Shown: positions 46,700 to 58,130 of the stretch, piece after piece
Layout of the letters: each line of letters starts with the position of its first letter
Numbering within the stretch: the first letter of the stretch is position 1
From: Parasponia andersonii
Taxonomy: Eukaryota > Streptophyta > Magnoliopsida > Rosales > Cannabaceae
Direction of reading: 5' to 3'
Length of the DNA stretch: 64,000 bases
Assembly (NCBI GenBank): GCA_002914805.1
Contig: JXTB01000098.1
Location: 912,907-976,906, forward strand
Made by a program: the position numbers and the translations under genes
Notes under the pieces: generated by a model
Database searches by the model: none
Seen by the model: the letters and a program-made list of their open reading frames with translations, nothing else
What the model was told of the DNA's origin: nothing

Positions 46700-47850
46700 T
46701 TATAATTGAGTATAGGGTAATAATAAATAAAAATAAATTAAAGAATAAGATTAAATATATAATTAAATTAAATTAACTAATTTATAATATTTTTTAAAAA
46801 AAAAAGCATCAACTCTCTTTTAAGATTAGCTAATAATAATAATAATAACAAAAACAATACATGAAAGTAAATAAACTTAAATAGTAATAATAATAATACA
46901 TAAAATAAATAAAGAGTAATAATAATTATATTATCACAACAATAGTGATAATAATAACTATAATAATAATAATAATAATAATGACGGTAAATAAAATAAA
47001 TAAGCTTAAATAATAATAATAATAATACATAAAACAAATAAAAGGTAATAATAACTATTTAACACTTGTAGAAAATAATTTTTACATTTTAATTATGAAT
47101 TAAATAATTAGTAAAAGGTAATAAAATTAATTAATAATTTTTGCATTATACTAATATTTTAATAATTAGTTAAAGTCAATAGAAGAAGTAAATTAAATGA
47201 AACTAGTAATTAATATTTGATATGTAGGACTTGAGTATAAGGTAATAATAAATAAAAAGAAATTAAAGAGGAGGATTAATTATATAATTAATCTAAAAAA
47301 CTAATTTATAATAATATTTTAAAAAATACGCCTATAATCAATTTAATAAAAAAAAAACTTAAATGCCTGAAATGTCCGTATAAGAACTAAAAAACTCGTA
47401 CAACTAGTATAATATCCAAAATACCCTTCAATCACATTAAAACCCTTATAATCACTAAAATACCCTTTAACTAAGTAAATTTTGAAAATACGCTTAGGTT
47501 CGATTTAAAAACGTAAAATAGTTTTTTAATTCACAAAAATACCCAAAATACCCCTAAAATAAGAAATTACAAAAATACTCATATAGTTACTAAAATACCC
47601 CTTATAATTTCTCGAATACCTGAAATACCCCTACACTGAACAAAATACCCATAATACCTCAACAAACTACCTAATATGATAATTATCCCCGAGTTCACAA
47701 TAGTACACGAGAATGGTCACCACACATAAACTAGTTTAGGATGTTCTTAATCATCACATTCAGATTTATACAATTATAATGATCAAGAATATTTCAAACT
47801 AGTAGTCATAATGTGCACATTTGTATACATTATAACTTTAATATGTGCAT
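46700..47850. repeat. (TAA)n-rich, internally duplicated non-coding region
   Basis: A segment beginning AGTATAGGGTAATAATAAAT (46711) recurs in altered form at about 47234. Between them, a ~120-bp unit (AATAAACTTAAATAGTAATA near 46869) is repeated near 46990. Trinucleotide TAA runs dominate. From about 47340 to 47700 there are many AAAATACCC-type short repeats. No gene is supported. The Copia gag expected here is not recognisable. Confidence 0.65.
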
Positions 47851-48281
47851 ATATTATTTTTAATCATAAAAGAAATTATTTTAGACCCGTTCAGGAGTCG
47901 ATGAGAAATTATGCATCTCGATATCGATTCCTAAATTGTCTCTTTTGGACAGTTTGGGATTACACGTTATGTATTATCATTCACTTATAAACATTGTTCT
48001 TTGGTCGAGTTCCAGTGGCATCTCCTAGTGATCTTCGGGTGTATATATATATTCATCACACTTAGGGGAACTATAGGGAAATATTGCTGAAATTTATGCC
48101 TGAACAAAATAATATTTGAGTGAATGATAAACTACATAACAAAATAATCTTAAATGTGATAGGGCCTACCTTTTAGAAGTAAAGTGACAAAGTGGATTTA
48201 GGATATATTACAATCATGCATATAATCTTTGACAATTATTTCTAACTTATTTTGACATCGAAGAGCAAGTAATGCAAAAAA

Positions 48282-51200
48282 ATGTCAGTTGATAAGAGTT
48301 GGATACATTTGAGGAACCGCTTTTCCAAGGAATATTGGAATAGTGCCATGACATTTCTTGATAAGGCAAAAAGTTTTGTGAATGACCAAAGAAAAATTAA
48401 TTGTCCATGTAAAGAATGCCGTAATATATTGCATAAGACACTTGATGTAGTGAAGATACATATAAGAACTCATGGGTTCAGTGTAGAATATACTACTTAG
48501 ACATTTCATAGAGAAGTTGATGATGTGGACATTCCGCAAAATGACCTACATACAGGCAATGATGTAGTAAATTGGATAATAAATGTGATAAATGACTTCA
48601 TAGTTCTATTTACTCATATTCATAATGATGTGAACGTGAATAAGGATGTTGTAATGTCATCTTTTTATGTCTACAAAATAGTATGACGCTTTGTTCTCAA
48701 AAGTTGAGTCATAATTGTATCCTAAAAAAAGTGCACACATTTCTCGGTGTTGAATTTCTTGGCCAAACTAATACTTTTGAAAGTAATGCATAAGTGGAGT
48801 AATAAATCATTTGATAGCCTATTAAAATTTTTGAAAGAGGTACTTCCAGTAGAGAACAAGCTACCAGGGTCACATTACGAGGTGAAAAAATGGATGTCTA
48901 AGTTGGAATTAGAGTAGGAGTCAATTCATATTTACAAATATGATTATGTTTTATTTGGAAAGAAAAAGCACACAAAAAAAATTACCTTATGTGTGGGTAA
49001 TCCAATAGGTAGATAAAAATACGAAGGGCAAGAAAATACCTCACAAAGTGTTATGGTATTTCCTATTGATACCACAGTTAAAGCAATTATACGTGTCAAG
49101 GCATACTACAAGGAATATGAGGTGGCACTATTCAGGTCGTTCTAATGAGGAAAATGTGTTAAGACATCTAGATAATAGGGAAGCATGGAAAGAGTTTGAT
49201 CATGGATATCCTGAGTTTGTCAAAGAACTAAGGAATATACAATTGAGTTTGATAGCAAATGGATTTAATCTATCTGGCAGCATGAGTTTATCTTACATGT
49301 GTAGCCAGTGGTATTAATAACTTATAACTTGCCACCATGGCTATGCATGAAGAAGTGTTATTTCATGATATTATTGTTAATTCCTGGTTCACAATCTCCA
49401 GGCAAAGATATGGATCTTTTTTTGAGGATGTTGATTGAGAAATTGAAACAGTTATGGGTTATCAATGTAGATACTTGAGATGCCGCTAGTAATAGTACAT
49501 TCAAAATGCAAGCTTCACTTTTGTGGATTGTTAATAATTTCCTAGCCTGTAGTAGTTTATCTGGTTAAAGTGGTCAAGGTTATAAAGTTTGTCCAGCATA
49601 TAATGAAGACACTCTTTTATTGAGATTGAAAACCAAGACTTGTTATGTAGGTCACAGACGTTTCTTGCTGACTAATCATTCAATGAGAAAAAGTAAAGAA
49701 TTTAATAGGAAACTAAAGAGAAGAAACCCACCTCGGTGTTTCAGTAGTAAAGATATTATAGAACAACTGAGATAGTTACCGCATATATTGTTGTGTAAAC
49801 ATCCAAGTTATGGATGGGTTAAGAAAAAACGTGCCAAAGACGAAGTAAACTGGAGAAAGAAAAGTATCTTTTATTAGCTAGATTATTGGTCATCATTATC
49901 CTTGAGACATAATCTTGATATTATGCATATTAAAAAAAATATGTGTGATAGTGTTCTTAGCACAATGTTAGGAATTGAAGGCAGATCAAAAGACATGATT
50001 AATTTACGACGTGATTTAGCTGATATGAAAATAAGAAGAGAGTTGTATATAGATGAATCGGAAAACAAATTGATTAAACCTCACATAAAATATACTCTAA
50101 TTGTCATTGAACGACGTAAATTCTGTCAATTTATTAAGTCAGTTAAGTTTCCTGATAACTTTCTATGTAACCTGTAAAAGAATGTAACTGGTCATAACTC
50201 AAAAGTAACTGGCTTGAAGTCACATGATTGTCATGTTGTTATGCAGCATTTGTTGGCTCTTTGCATAAGAACTTTTATAAATAAGGAAATATCATCCACA
50301 ATAATTGAACTCTGTAATTTTTTCCAACAAATATATGCTAGGAGTCTGAGTAAGAAAGACTTGGAGAATTCTAAAGATGCCATAGTTCTTATTCTTTGCA
50401 AGCGAACGAATATTTCCCTCTATATTTTTTGATATCATGATTTACTTAGTGATGCATTTGCTCGAAAAAATATTACTTGGATGATATGTTCACTTCAGGT
50501 GGATGTATCCATATGAGATATATATAAAAAATTTGAAGGACTATGTTAGAAATTGAGCATATTCTGAGGTATCTATTGCTAAAGGTTATATTATTAATGA
50601 AGTATTAACATTTTATTCAATGTATTTTCAAAGGATTAAGATAAAATTCAATCATTCTGATAGGAATAAGGATGTTATTGACACTGGTCCAAAAAAACAC
50701 TTAAGTATGTTCCAATCCCAATGTCATCTAATTGGAAAAAAGACTTACGTGTCACTTACTACGCATCTTCGGAAGAAAGTTAAGTTGTACATATTAAACA
50801 ATTGCCTAAAGATCTAGAAGTATTTGGAGTAAGCCTCAATAACTAATAAAATATTACATCATTATGATTATATGGTATTATATTAAACTATCATATATTC
50901 CTATAATATAGTGAACACAAGAGGGAACTCTAGCAAAAAAGTGGTCAAAACCTAGATGAAATACAAAGACAATAGTTTCTAACTTAGTTTTATATGAAGG
51001 TATATAACTTATAATTCCAAACTTTGCATATAGCAATTGTTTTTATTATTGTTTAATTTACATTTTAATTGAATTAACAAATGTATCATTTACGTCAAAA
51101 TGGATCCACTGAAGTAAGTGATAAATTGTACTCATTAGTATCTCGGCCATATTTTCATGTCTAATTTTATTCCGCATATATTGTAAATGGAACTCAATTC

Positions 51201-51852
51201 GTAAGTCACACAAGAGATTCTAAATGATTGACTAAAAACAATGGTATATCTATCCCTAGGACTGATGAGATTACATTTTATGGTCATTTAGAAGAAATTT
51301 AAGACTTCAATTATATAGACACATATTTTCTTGTCTTATTCAAGTATAAATGGTTTGATACCAATCTTAGAAAGAAGAAAATAAAAGTGAAAAAAATATA
51401 ACAAGTATAGTTATCAATTTTGAGTTATATAAAGATGAACTATACATACTTACTTCTCATGCTAATCATGTTTTCTATATTGATGATTAATGTTGAATGG
51501 TCCAAACTAGAGAATTGTAGGAGACTTCAATAATCAAGGTGGATGGAATATTCAAGATAATAATATTGAGCTAATTGTTTCACAAGTTCTTAACTCTTCA
51601 AACTTTGTCCTAACAGTTGAACTTGGCGAGCTAGAGTCTATTTATATTTGTGAGAGTCAAAGTGAATATGTTCAAAATTCTGAGGATGTTATTCATGATG
51701 TGGAAGAATATAATTTTATTGATGATAATGAACTTGACCATAATGACACAATGGATGATTATAAAGAAGACAAAGATGAATTAGAGGTGGACAATGATGA
51801 TGAAACTGATCAACATAAATGTGAAGATTATATTGATAGCGATGATGATTAA
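48282..51852 (+). pseudogene. CACTA transposase (TNPD-like)
   Basis: N-terminal transposase-associated domain from ATG 48282: DKSWIHLRNRFSKEYWNSAM, CPCKECRN, IHIRTHGFSVEYTT, then a stop. The main transposase_21 domain follows: MRWHYSGRSNEENVLRHLDN, FDHGYPEFVKELRNIQLSLI (49048-49317), HRRFLLTNHSMRKSKEFN (about 49640-49700), and LRHNLDIMHIKKNMCDSVLS (49902-50180). C-terminal blocks include LGKK-like IGKKTYVSLTTHLRKKVK (50620-50817), a NGTQFVSHTRDSK-type motif (51186-51230) and an acidic tail (DDYKEDKDELEVDNDDETD) ending near 51852. Many stops and shifts make it inactive. Confidence 0.88.
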
Positions 51853-51981
51853 TATGAAAATGTTATTAATTATATATTTTATGATAATATTTGTTACATT
51901 ATTTATAAAATATATTATTTGTAAACATCATTTCTATATACAGCATATCATATTTATACTATTCATCAATAATTTTTAGTT

Positions 51982-53610
51982 ATGGCTACTGTTGGGCTCA
52001 CATATCATAGAAAAGATGCAGAAGGAGATCTCCACCAGACCCGTTTAGGATTCTTGCTCTGTGTCAATCAGGTATAAGGAATGTTTTTACTTTATTTAAG
52101 TAATAAATAAAAATATATACATTTACTGTTCATTTCATTTGATTGATTATTAATATTTTTTTAATTCTTTATAGCATCGATTAGTAAAAGGAAATTTTCA
52201 AAGAATAGATCTTTGAACTTGCTAGAGAAGCTCGATTCCTTGGAGCCCGGTCAATGACTCCTAATCTTGTTTGACAAGATAGGAGCTATATAGAGAGCTA
52301 TCAAAGAGAACCAGAAGTATTTTTCCTATCTTATTAGGGTACTCGTTAGGAAGAATACCAAGAGTTGGGCAAAGTTTCCTACCAAATAAAAAGTGAAAAT
52401 AGAGCCTAGTTCAAGTTAAGAATTTTTTTGTTTATTATTATATCCTTATATTTTTTTGAAATTATTTTTGTTAAATACTTTTTTTTTAGGTTATAGACTT
52501 AGCGAGGATGAGCTACCTCAGGTATTCTAAGGCATTAATCACACTGCTCAAGACATCTATAAGAACTAGAAGAATGAGCTTAGTGAACATTTCAAGCTCA
52601 ATGGTGGGGATGAGAAAAATCTTGACCTTCCTTGTGCTCGTCATTATGTTCCTTCCAATATGACTCAGGAGGTTTCGAATATGTGTGTGGATTATTTCAA
52701 CTCTGAGGAATTCAGAGTTAGTCTTTCATTTAATTACTCTTTTACTATTTTAATTTTATAACTATTACATTATTAACTAATGGCTTTTAAATGATGGTTT
52801 ATATCTAAGAGGAATGCTTGTTATAGGGGACAGATAAAGTATATTAGTAGGCAGAGGCCTAAGTCCACTATCGCCTATATATATGATATGGTAATCTTCT
52901 TGTAACTTATTTCTTACTTTTATATTTTTTTAATTACTTTTGTTTATTTACTTATCTAGTTCTATGCATATGGGAATCCTAAGACAAGAGAGTTGCAGTC
53001 GATCACATAGAACTACTGATAGAGGTATATGGATCTCATGACTAGCAGGTGGCCTTCTTAGGAGATTGAGCAAAATTATATAAGCAACTTATAAATTATT
53101 TGTATTCATTGATTTTCTACTAATTTTTTCCTAACTATTTTTAGCGTAAGATGGTTTGGATTCACACGACTCAGTTACAATTTCAGGTATCTTCATCTAT
53201 ATCTAGTTCTTCGATACAGTCTACACCACCCCGTATTAATGAGATATTAATTGCTGACGAGGTGCTTGGTGTTAGAAGAAGGTATAGGAGAGGAGTTGAT
53301 CTGAAGCTTAAGAGAGCTTTTAGCACTTCTTCTACAATAGCTTCTCTATCACGGGAGCCTTATGTGGCTGACTAAGAGTTGCAAAGATTTTTTCAACCAG
53401 ACACAGAATTATTTGGCTATTATTCACCAGTGTGAAGTAGTTCTCCTAGCACAATTTGATGTAGAGAGGCAATCCTTTAACAAAGAACTACATTATATAT
53501 CTACCGCATTCGCGAGATTAGTTTCGGGATTCCATATGTCCATTCAACTGCCAGGTGCTCTTGATATTCTTCTGATGCCTCTGCCACCAACATTGCCTCC
53601 GAGTTTCTGA
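51982..53610 (+). pseudogene. CACTA second gene, plant Ptta/En/Spm-like protein
   Basis: Downstream in the same orientation, exon-like pieces start at an ATG (MATVGLTYHRKDAEGDLHQT) and include YRLSEDELPQVF, KNLDLPCARHYVPSNMTQEV, RPKSTIAYIYD, YMDLMTSRWPS and MVWIHTTQLQFQVSSSI. The pieces are separated by AT-rich, intron-like gaps with stops. Position and composition fit the second CACTA protein, which binds subterminal repeats in En/Spm. The family assignment rests mainly on position. Confidence 0.6.
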
Positions 53611-53929
53611 CCTGAACTTCCTCCCTCGACTTCCGACACTCAGCACAACACAGATCAAGATAAGACTAACTTGGGTAGCTAGCTAGCTATATAGATAGTT
53701 TAATTTTCCTTTGTTGAATAATTTTATTAAAATTTTATTTTATGTGCATTTTTGTTATGAAATTATTTTAAATTTTATTTTAATTTAAAATTTTTAATTA
53801 TATTTTATGTTTTAAATATTTTCAATTTATTTCTATTTTTTATAATTTTATTTCTAATTTTAATAATTTAATTTTTTTAAAAAAAAATTAAAGCATCTAT
53901 AGTGACGATGTTGTCGTCGCCGTTGTTTT

Positions 53930-54331
53930 AAGTTTTTGAATTTAATTAGCTAAAAAATTAAAATATCTATAGCGATGACATTATCGTTGCTATTGGTCGT
54001 CGTTGTAAGTTTTAAAATTTAATTAACGACAACTAATATCATTGCTATAACTATATTTAAATATATACATTTTTTTAAAAAAAAAATATATCTATAGCGA
54101 CAACATAGTGGTAACTATGGCCAATATGATTGTCTTTTAGCCTTCATTTGACGATATATGTCGTCACTATAGTAGACTATTCTGACAGCAAAATTTGTCG
54201 TCACTATAGAGGTGTTGTACCGATGGATCTATGCTAATGATGATATTGTCATTGCTATAGAGATATAACGGCAATATTTTGTTCTATATCGATGACAATT
54301 ATCGTCATTATAGAGGTTTTTTCCTGTAGTG
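53930..54331 (+). repeat. CACTA right subterminal repeats and terminus
   Basis: At least eight copies, in both orientations, of a CTATAGTGACGAC-like motif (ATAGCGACAACAT, GTCGTCACTATAG and variants) lead up to the terminus. Such motif clusters are the transposase-binding sites of CACTA ends. Confidence 0.85.
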
Positions 54332-54334
54332 ATA

Positions 54335-54694
54335 GCTTATCAAATAATTTATGCACATAGATTATTCATTACTAAAATCATGATGTAAAAATCTCATAGT
54401 AAAGATGTCAACTAAAAAAATATGAAGTAATTCATTGTAATATTAGAATATTAAACTTTCAAATTATTAGAATGAAAATTACATGCACTAAACTTATAAA
54501 ATAACAAAATGTATGTATATACACTATTATAGTATACAATATATATATATACATATATTAAATTGCTTATGGTAGATCTCTATTAAACTAAAAAGGGATA
54601 TTTATAATGTAATATAGTAACTACTAGAATTTTACTTCGGCGAGATTATAATAGGTAGAAGCTCGTGCTATAAACTATAACTTGAATGATAACG
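54335..54694 (-). other. Copia leader and gag-side remnant
   Basis: In sense, directly after the 5' LTR, the sequence reads CGTTATCATTCAAG and then AGCACGAGCTTCTACC and TCTCGCCGAAGTAAAA. This resembles a common Copia leader in which the GTTATCA...GCACGA primer-site region has gained a short internal duplication. No gag frame is visible. Confidence 0.6.
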
Positions 54695-55091
54695 TGTTAT
54701 AAAAATATAGAATATATATTATAACTTAAGAATATCAACACAATGAGATAGATGAGGGAATGAATTCGTACTTAGTGAAAAGAAAATGATTTGAACAGGA
54801 TACATACACTCTTACAAGTGTCTCTACTCATAGACATTAGTGAATAAACTATAGCCATTCATTTTTTTGGATAAACTATAACTATTTGTTATTTAGGAAA
54901 AATATATCCACATATTTATTAGAGTAAATTATGGTCATTTATTTTACTTGACTAAAATTGCACCAAACTATATCCATAAATGTATTTGGTTAAATCTCTA
55001 CCAGTCAATATATTCTTAGACTTAGATTTGGACTTTTAAAATACTTTATAGTAATGGGCATCTAAATAGAAAATATCCATAATCCATAACA
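54695..55091 (-). repeat. Copia 5' LTR (397 bp)
   Basis: In + coordinates it runs from TGTTATAAAAAT to ATCCATAACA and pairs with 38946-39282. It is longer by about 60 bp through small insertions. Confidence 0.83.
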
Positions 55092-55585
55092 TTATTTTTT
55101 TTTTTTTAAGATAACATATGGCCTCAAATGTTTGATCGTATCATTATTCATAGGAAAAAAAAGAAAAAAATCAAACAGGATAAGATGGTGGAACTTGGGT
55201 ATCTACTACCTACGTTGTCTAATGATATAAATAAAAAGTTGAATTTTTCCTTAATCGATCCTAATCCAAAAAGGTGATATTATCAATTTTTACACCATTT
55301 TAAAACGTGTGATGAACATAAAAGACAAAGTATTTTTTTTTTTCCATGGTTCACTCGAAGTTGAAGTCCCAATGCTACCTCCTTGGAGGGGCTGGGCCTT
55401 GTTGAAAACTCTATTTACCATTTTAGGGCTTGTTTGGGCCAAGAATCTACCCAATCCTCACTTTCTTAACTTTTTTTTGGTAAGTGTATTTAAAAAAAAA
55501 AAAAAAAAACCAATAAAAGAAGGAGAATCAGAGTAGTCAACCTCACACTCTTTATCCAATCTATCCTATATTAGAGGTCCAACCA
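55092..55585. other. Intergenic sequence with homopolymer runs
   Basis: A T-run at 55096-55110 and an A-run near 55492-55509. The short + frame at 55309-55536 shows no domain and ends in the A-run. Confidence 0.45.
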
Positions 55586-55587
55586 GG

Positions 55588-55805
55588 ACCACCAGGTAGA
55601 GTAAAAAGGCGCCGTAGTCTCATGGTCTAGTCAACTATAAAGGAATAGGGGTACCTTACACATCGGTGGGTCAATCTTGTAGTGAGAGCGGAAAATTCTC
55701 CTTGCACCGAGTTCAATCCACACTTACGGATGCTTCAACCCCGACCTCCAAGATACTAGACCTCTAAGTAAGCACCTCTACTACCAAGCCACTACCACCG
55801 TTGGT
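55588..55805 (-). mobile_element. Probable tRNA-derived SINE
   Basis: The reverse strand begins near 55800 with an A-box-like TAGTGGCTTGGTAG and, about 45 bases on, a B-box-like GGGGTTGAAGCATCC, the internal RNA polymerase III promoter layout of plant SINEs. It then has ~150 bases of unrelated body ending in a T-rich tail near 55590. It has no coding frame. A target duplication was not identified. Confidence 0.55.
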
Positions 55806-56095
55806 TAGTAAATGCATCTTTTAGTATCACTTAGACAGTAAAACTTAGGGCAATACTAAGACACTAATACATGTATACGTCTTACATATAAATGTGAAAA
55901 ATGTGATAATATTCTTTTTTATTAGTGTATGATATTAAAACACCACAAATTCTTTTAGCATTTCTAATATTTATCAACTTGTAGCAATAACATTAAATGT
56001 TCGACATAAATTATCTAGTAGACAATACACACAGTAAGCAGAAACACCACAGTATCAATAATTAGTACCATGTTTGTTTATATACGTAGATATAT

Positions 56096-56375
56096 GGGCA
56101 TCAATTCAATAGGTATCTTTTTTTTTCTATACATAAGTATTATTTTGTCTAATTAAAATTTTATTTATCTATACATATGTATTATTTTGTACAATTAAAA
56201 ATTATTACATCTTTTTATGGTAAAAGGTGGAGGGAGAAAAATATTAAATAATGGGTATTTATTTTTATTTTTTTTCTAACTACTCAAATTATAGTAACCA
56301 TTAGATAATACTTTTAACGACTGAAAAAAAATTTCTATAAATAAGTAAAAAAAATACCTATTTGATTAAAAACAC
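56096..56375. mobile_element. (TA)n-associated MITE, copy 3 (degenerate)
   Basis: It begins GGGCATCAATTCAATAGGTA and ends around ATACCTATTTGATTAAAAAC, flanked by TA-rich sequence. It contains a short internal duplication of the TATACATAAGTATTATTTTG segment. The most diverged of the four copies. Confidence 0.72.
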
Positions 56376-56391
56376 ACATATATATATATAT

Positions 56392-56632
56392 GGGTACCAA
56401 TCCAGTAGGTATTTTTTTTTTTTACCTATGCATAGGTATCAATTTGGCCAATGAAATTTAGCATGCACATTTTTTTATTGTAAAAAATAAGAGAGAGAAA
56501 GAGCATTAATGATGTACATCTTTTCATGTACTTTATTATAACCATTGGATCACCATCTAATGGTGATCCAACGGCTTAAAAAAAAATACCTACCCATAGG
56601 TAAAGAAAAAAATACCTATTGGATTGGCAACC
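56392..56632. mobile_element. (TA)n-associated MITE, copy 4
   Basis: The best-preserved copy: left GGGTACCAATCCAGTAGGT, right ACCTATTGGATTGGCAACC. It has TA tracts on both sides and shares its left tract with copy 3. It has a perfect internal palindrome TTGGATCACCAT-CTA-ATGGTGATCCAA near 56545-56571 and the self-complementary ACCTATGCATAGGT. Confidence 0.86.
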
Positions 56633-56753
56633 TATATATATATATATGGACCATGCAACCACTAAATGTACAAGCTCACCATTCGTTTTCTTTTAGAATA
56701 CTATACATACACAAATAGAATCTGGATTTGATAAGTAAATTTTATAGATATAT

Positions 56754-57505
56754 TATTACAACCTAAAATCCAAGGTTATGAAGTTTTAGTAATTTTGAGT
56801 GTAAATTAATATAAACAAATAATTTTACAATATTTGGAAAAAATCAAATACTTGGATTTTCATTTTAGTCCTCAAATCGTTAGAAATTCTGTATAAAATT
56901 TATTCATCGTAGTTTAGTTTATCAAGGAAGAAACACTAATTAGAATTCAAGAAAACATAGTTAAATTGTATAAAAACTTAGTTTAATAAAATTTGTGTGT
57001 TGATTAAATGTATTTCATAAATCTTGAGTCAGAAAGTCCAAAAATAAATTTGTAGAGTTTATCAAAATTCTAAGTGCTTAAAACTTTGAAAATATGCTTC
57101 TCGAGAACTATAGTATCTCGTCTATCCGTCAGATCCTCAAATAGTAGTAATAACATCCTCATACAATCACTTATCAAGAACAAGAAGCTTGACTAAATAG
57201 ATAGACATAAGGAAGAAAAATAAAACAAGGTAGAAGGAACAACCAAAGAGGGATAGGATGGCAAGCGTAAGCCAAGCGACTTACCTAGCCAATGAGACAA
57301 CTGACTCGAATGAACAACCACCTGAAAGGGAGGAAAAAAAAGGAAAGGTGAGCTCGAAAGCTCAGTAAGAAAGCTGTTACCTCATGTAAAAACCTTTTTT
57401 AGTGATGGAAAGCCCTACATAGTTAGTTTAGTCCAAAAACGCCTTTTACAAAATAATATGTATGTACTTATACATATCCATTTCCAAAGATGATAATCTA
57501 TATAT

Positions 57506-57538
<33 letters not shown>

Positions 57539-57593
57539 CACACATACATGTATATGAAAATATGATATCCAAAATCAATAGTCCATATGCACA

Positions 57594-57657
<64 letters not shown>

Positions 57658-58130
57658 TCTATAGAAAGCATGATATCTAAAAACTATTCAGTCTACAAAC
57701 ACTTGACACAAATCTACCCATACCCATGAGTTCACCACCTCTTATCAATAGAAACCAGGGTATTGGCACTATGTATGCTATACAGCCTGCCTGACACCTA
57801 GCCAATAACTAGAGGGGATATTCGTGTATCGCCTACCAAACCTGGAGGGACAACCGTATTGCCTATACCTACCAAACATGGAGGTAATCAGAAGAAATAT
57901 CCTGTGCAGGTTCACAAACTTTGCACCATTGATGAGACCATAAAATCACACCATAAAAACTCTATGATGCTAACCTAGGACTCATGTGTGATCCTATGAC
58001 ACATGTACTCTGAACTGATATGTAGAAATTGCCATGCAGTAATTTAAGTTCAAATGATACTCTAGTTTTTAATAAAACAGTTAATTAAATTTTATAGAAA
58101 AATAGACAACATAATGACCCTAGAGTATGA
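56754..58130 (-). repeat. 3' LTR, truncated
   Basis: It aligns with 61881 to about 63220, from TATTACAACCTAAAATCC (a changed TGTCACAACCC-type end) to the AATAGACAACATAATG block, after which similarity stops. At least ~780 bases corresponding to 63221-64000 are missing, together with the polypurine tract. Confidence 0.8.
57597..57655. repeat. (AT)n microsatellite, 59 bp
   Basis: Uninterrupted AT dinucleotides inside the truncated LTR. A shorter tract lies at 57498-57538. Confidence 0.95.

Larger units (their letters stand above)
47860..54331 (+). mobile_element. CACTA (En/Spm-type) transposon, left end not found
   Basis: It encodes a CACTA transposase and a second protein on +. The right terminus on the reverse strand reads CACTACAGGAAAAAACCTCT, a classic CACTA end, ending at 54331 just before Copia leader sequence. 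No matching CACTA terminus or subterminal repeat was found on the left, so the 5' side is truncated or too diverged; the start given is approximate. The block GACCCGTTCAGGAGTCGATG near 47885 is typical of sequence upstream of CACTA transposases. Confidence 0.82.
38946..55091 (-). mobile_element. Ty1/copia retrotransposon inflated by nested insertions
   Basis: A related LTR pair (38946-39282, 54695-55091) brackets a minus-strand Copia pol. The 16-kb span is far above the ~5 kb of a usual Copia element because a hAT (39765-43453) and CACTA material (about 47.9-54.33 kb) lie inside. A purine tract precedes the 3' LTR and a Copia-type leader follows the 5' LTR. Flanking pentamers (TTAAA, TTATT) match only in part, so a target duplication is not clear. 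Confidence 0.8.

Noticed and set aside
46777..47037. Minus-strand 86-codon frame rich in Tyr and Leu
   Set aside because: It is the translation of (TAA)n-type simple sequence and contains no domain.
47063..47080. CACTTGTAGAAAATAATT as the left CACTA end
   Set aside because: Flanking bases do not match the ATA after the right end, and no subterminal repeats follow; kept only as an alternative.
55309..55536. 75-codon plus frame ending in poly-Lys
   Set aside because: It runs through homopolymers and the Lys run is the A-tract; no domain.
55588..55805. A functional tRNA gene
   Set aside because: A- and B-box-like motifs are present, but no cloverleaf or CCA-compatible acceptor stem could be drawn; a SINE is more likely.
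57498..57655. Replication origin or matrix-attachment site at the long (AT)n tract
   Set aside because: Only simple-sequence composition supports it; the tract lies in an LTR at a position where the partner LTR also has TA repeats.
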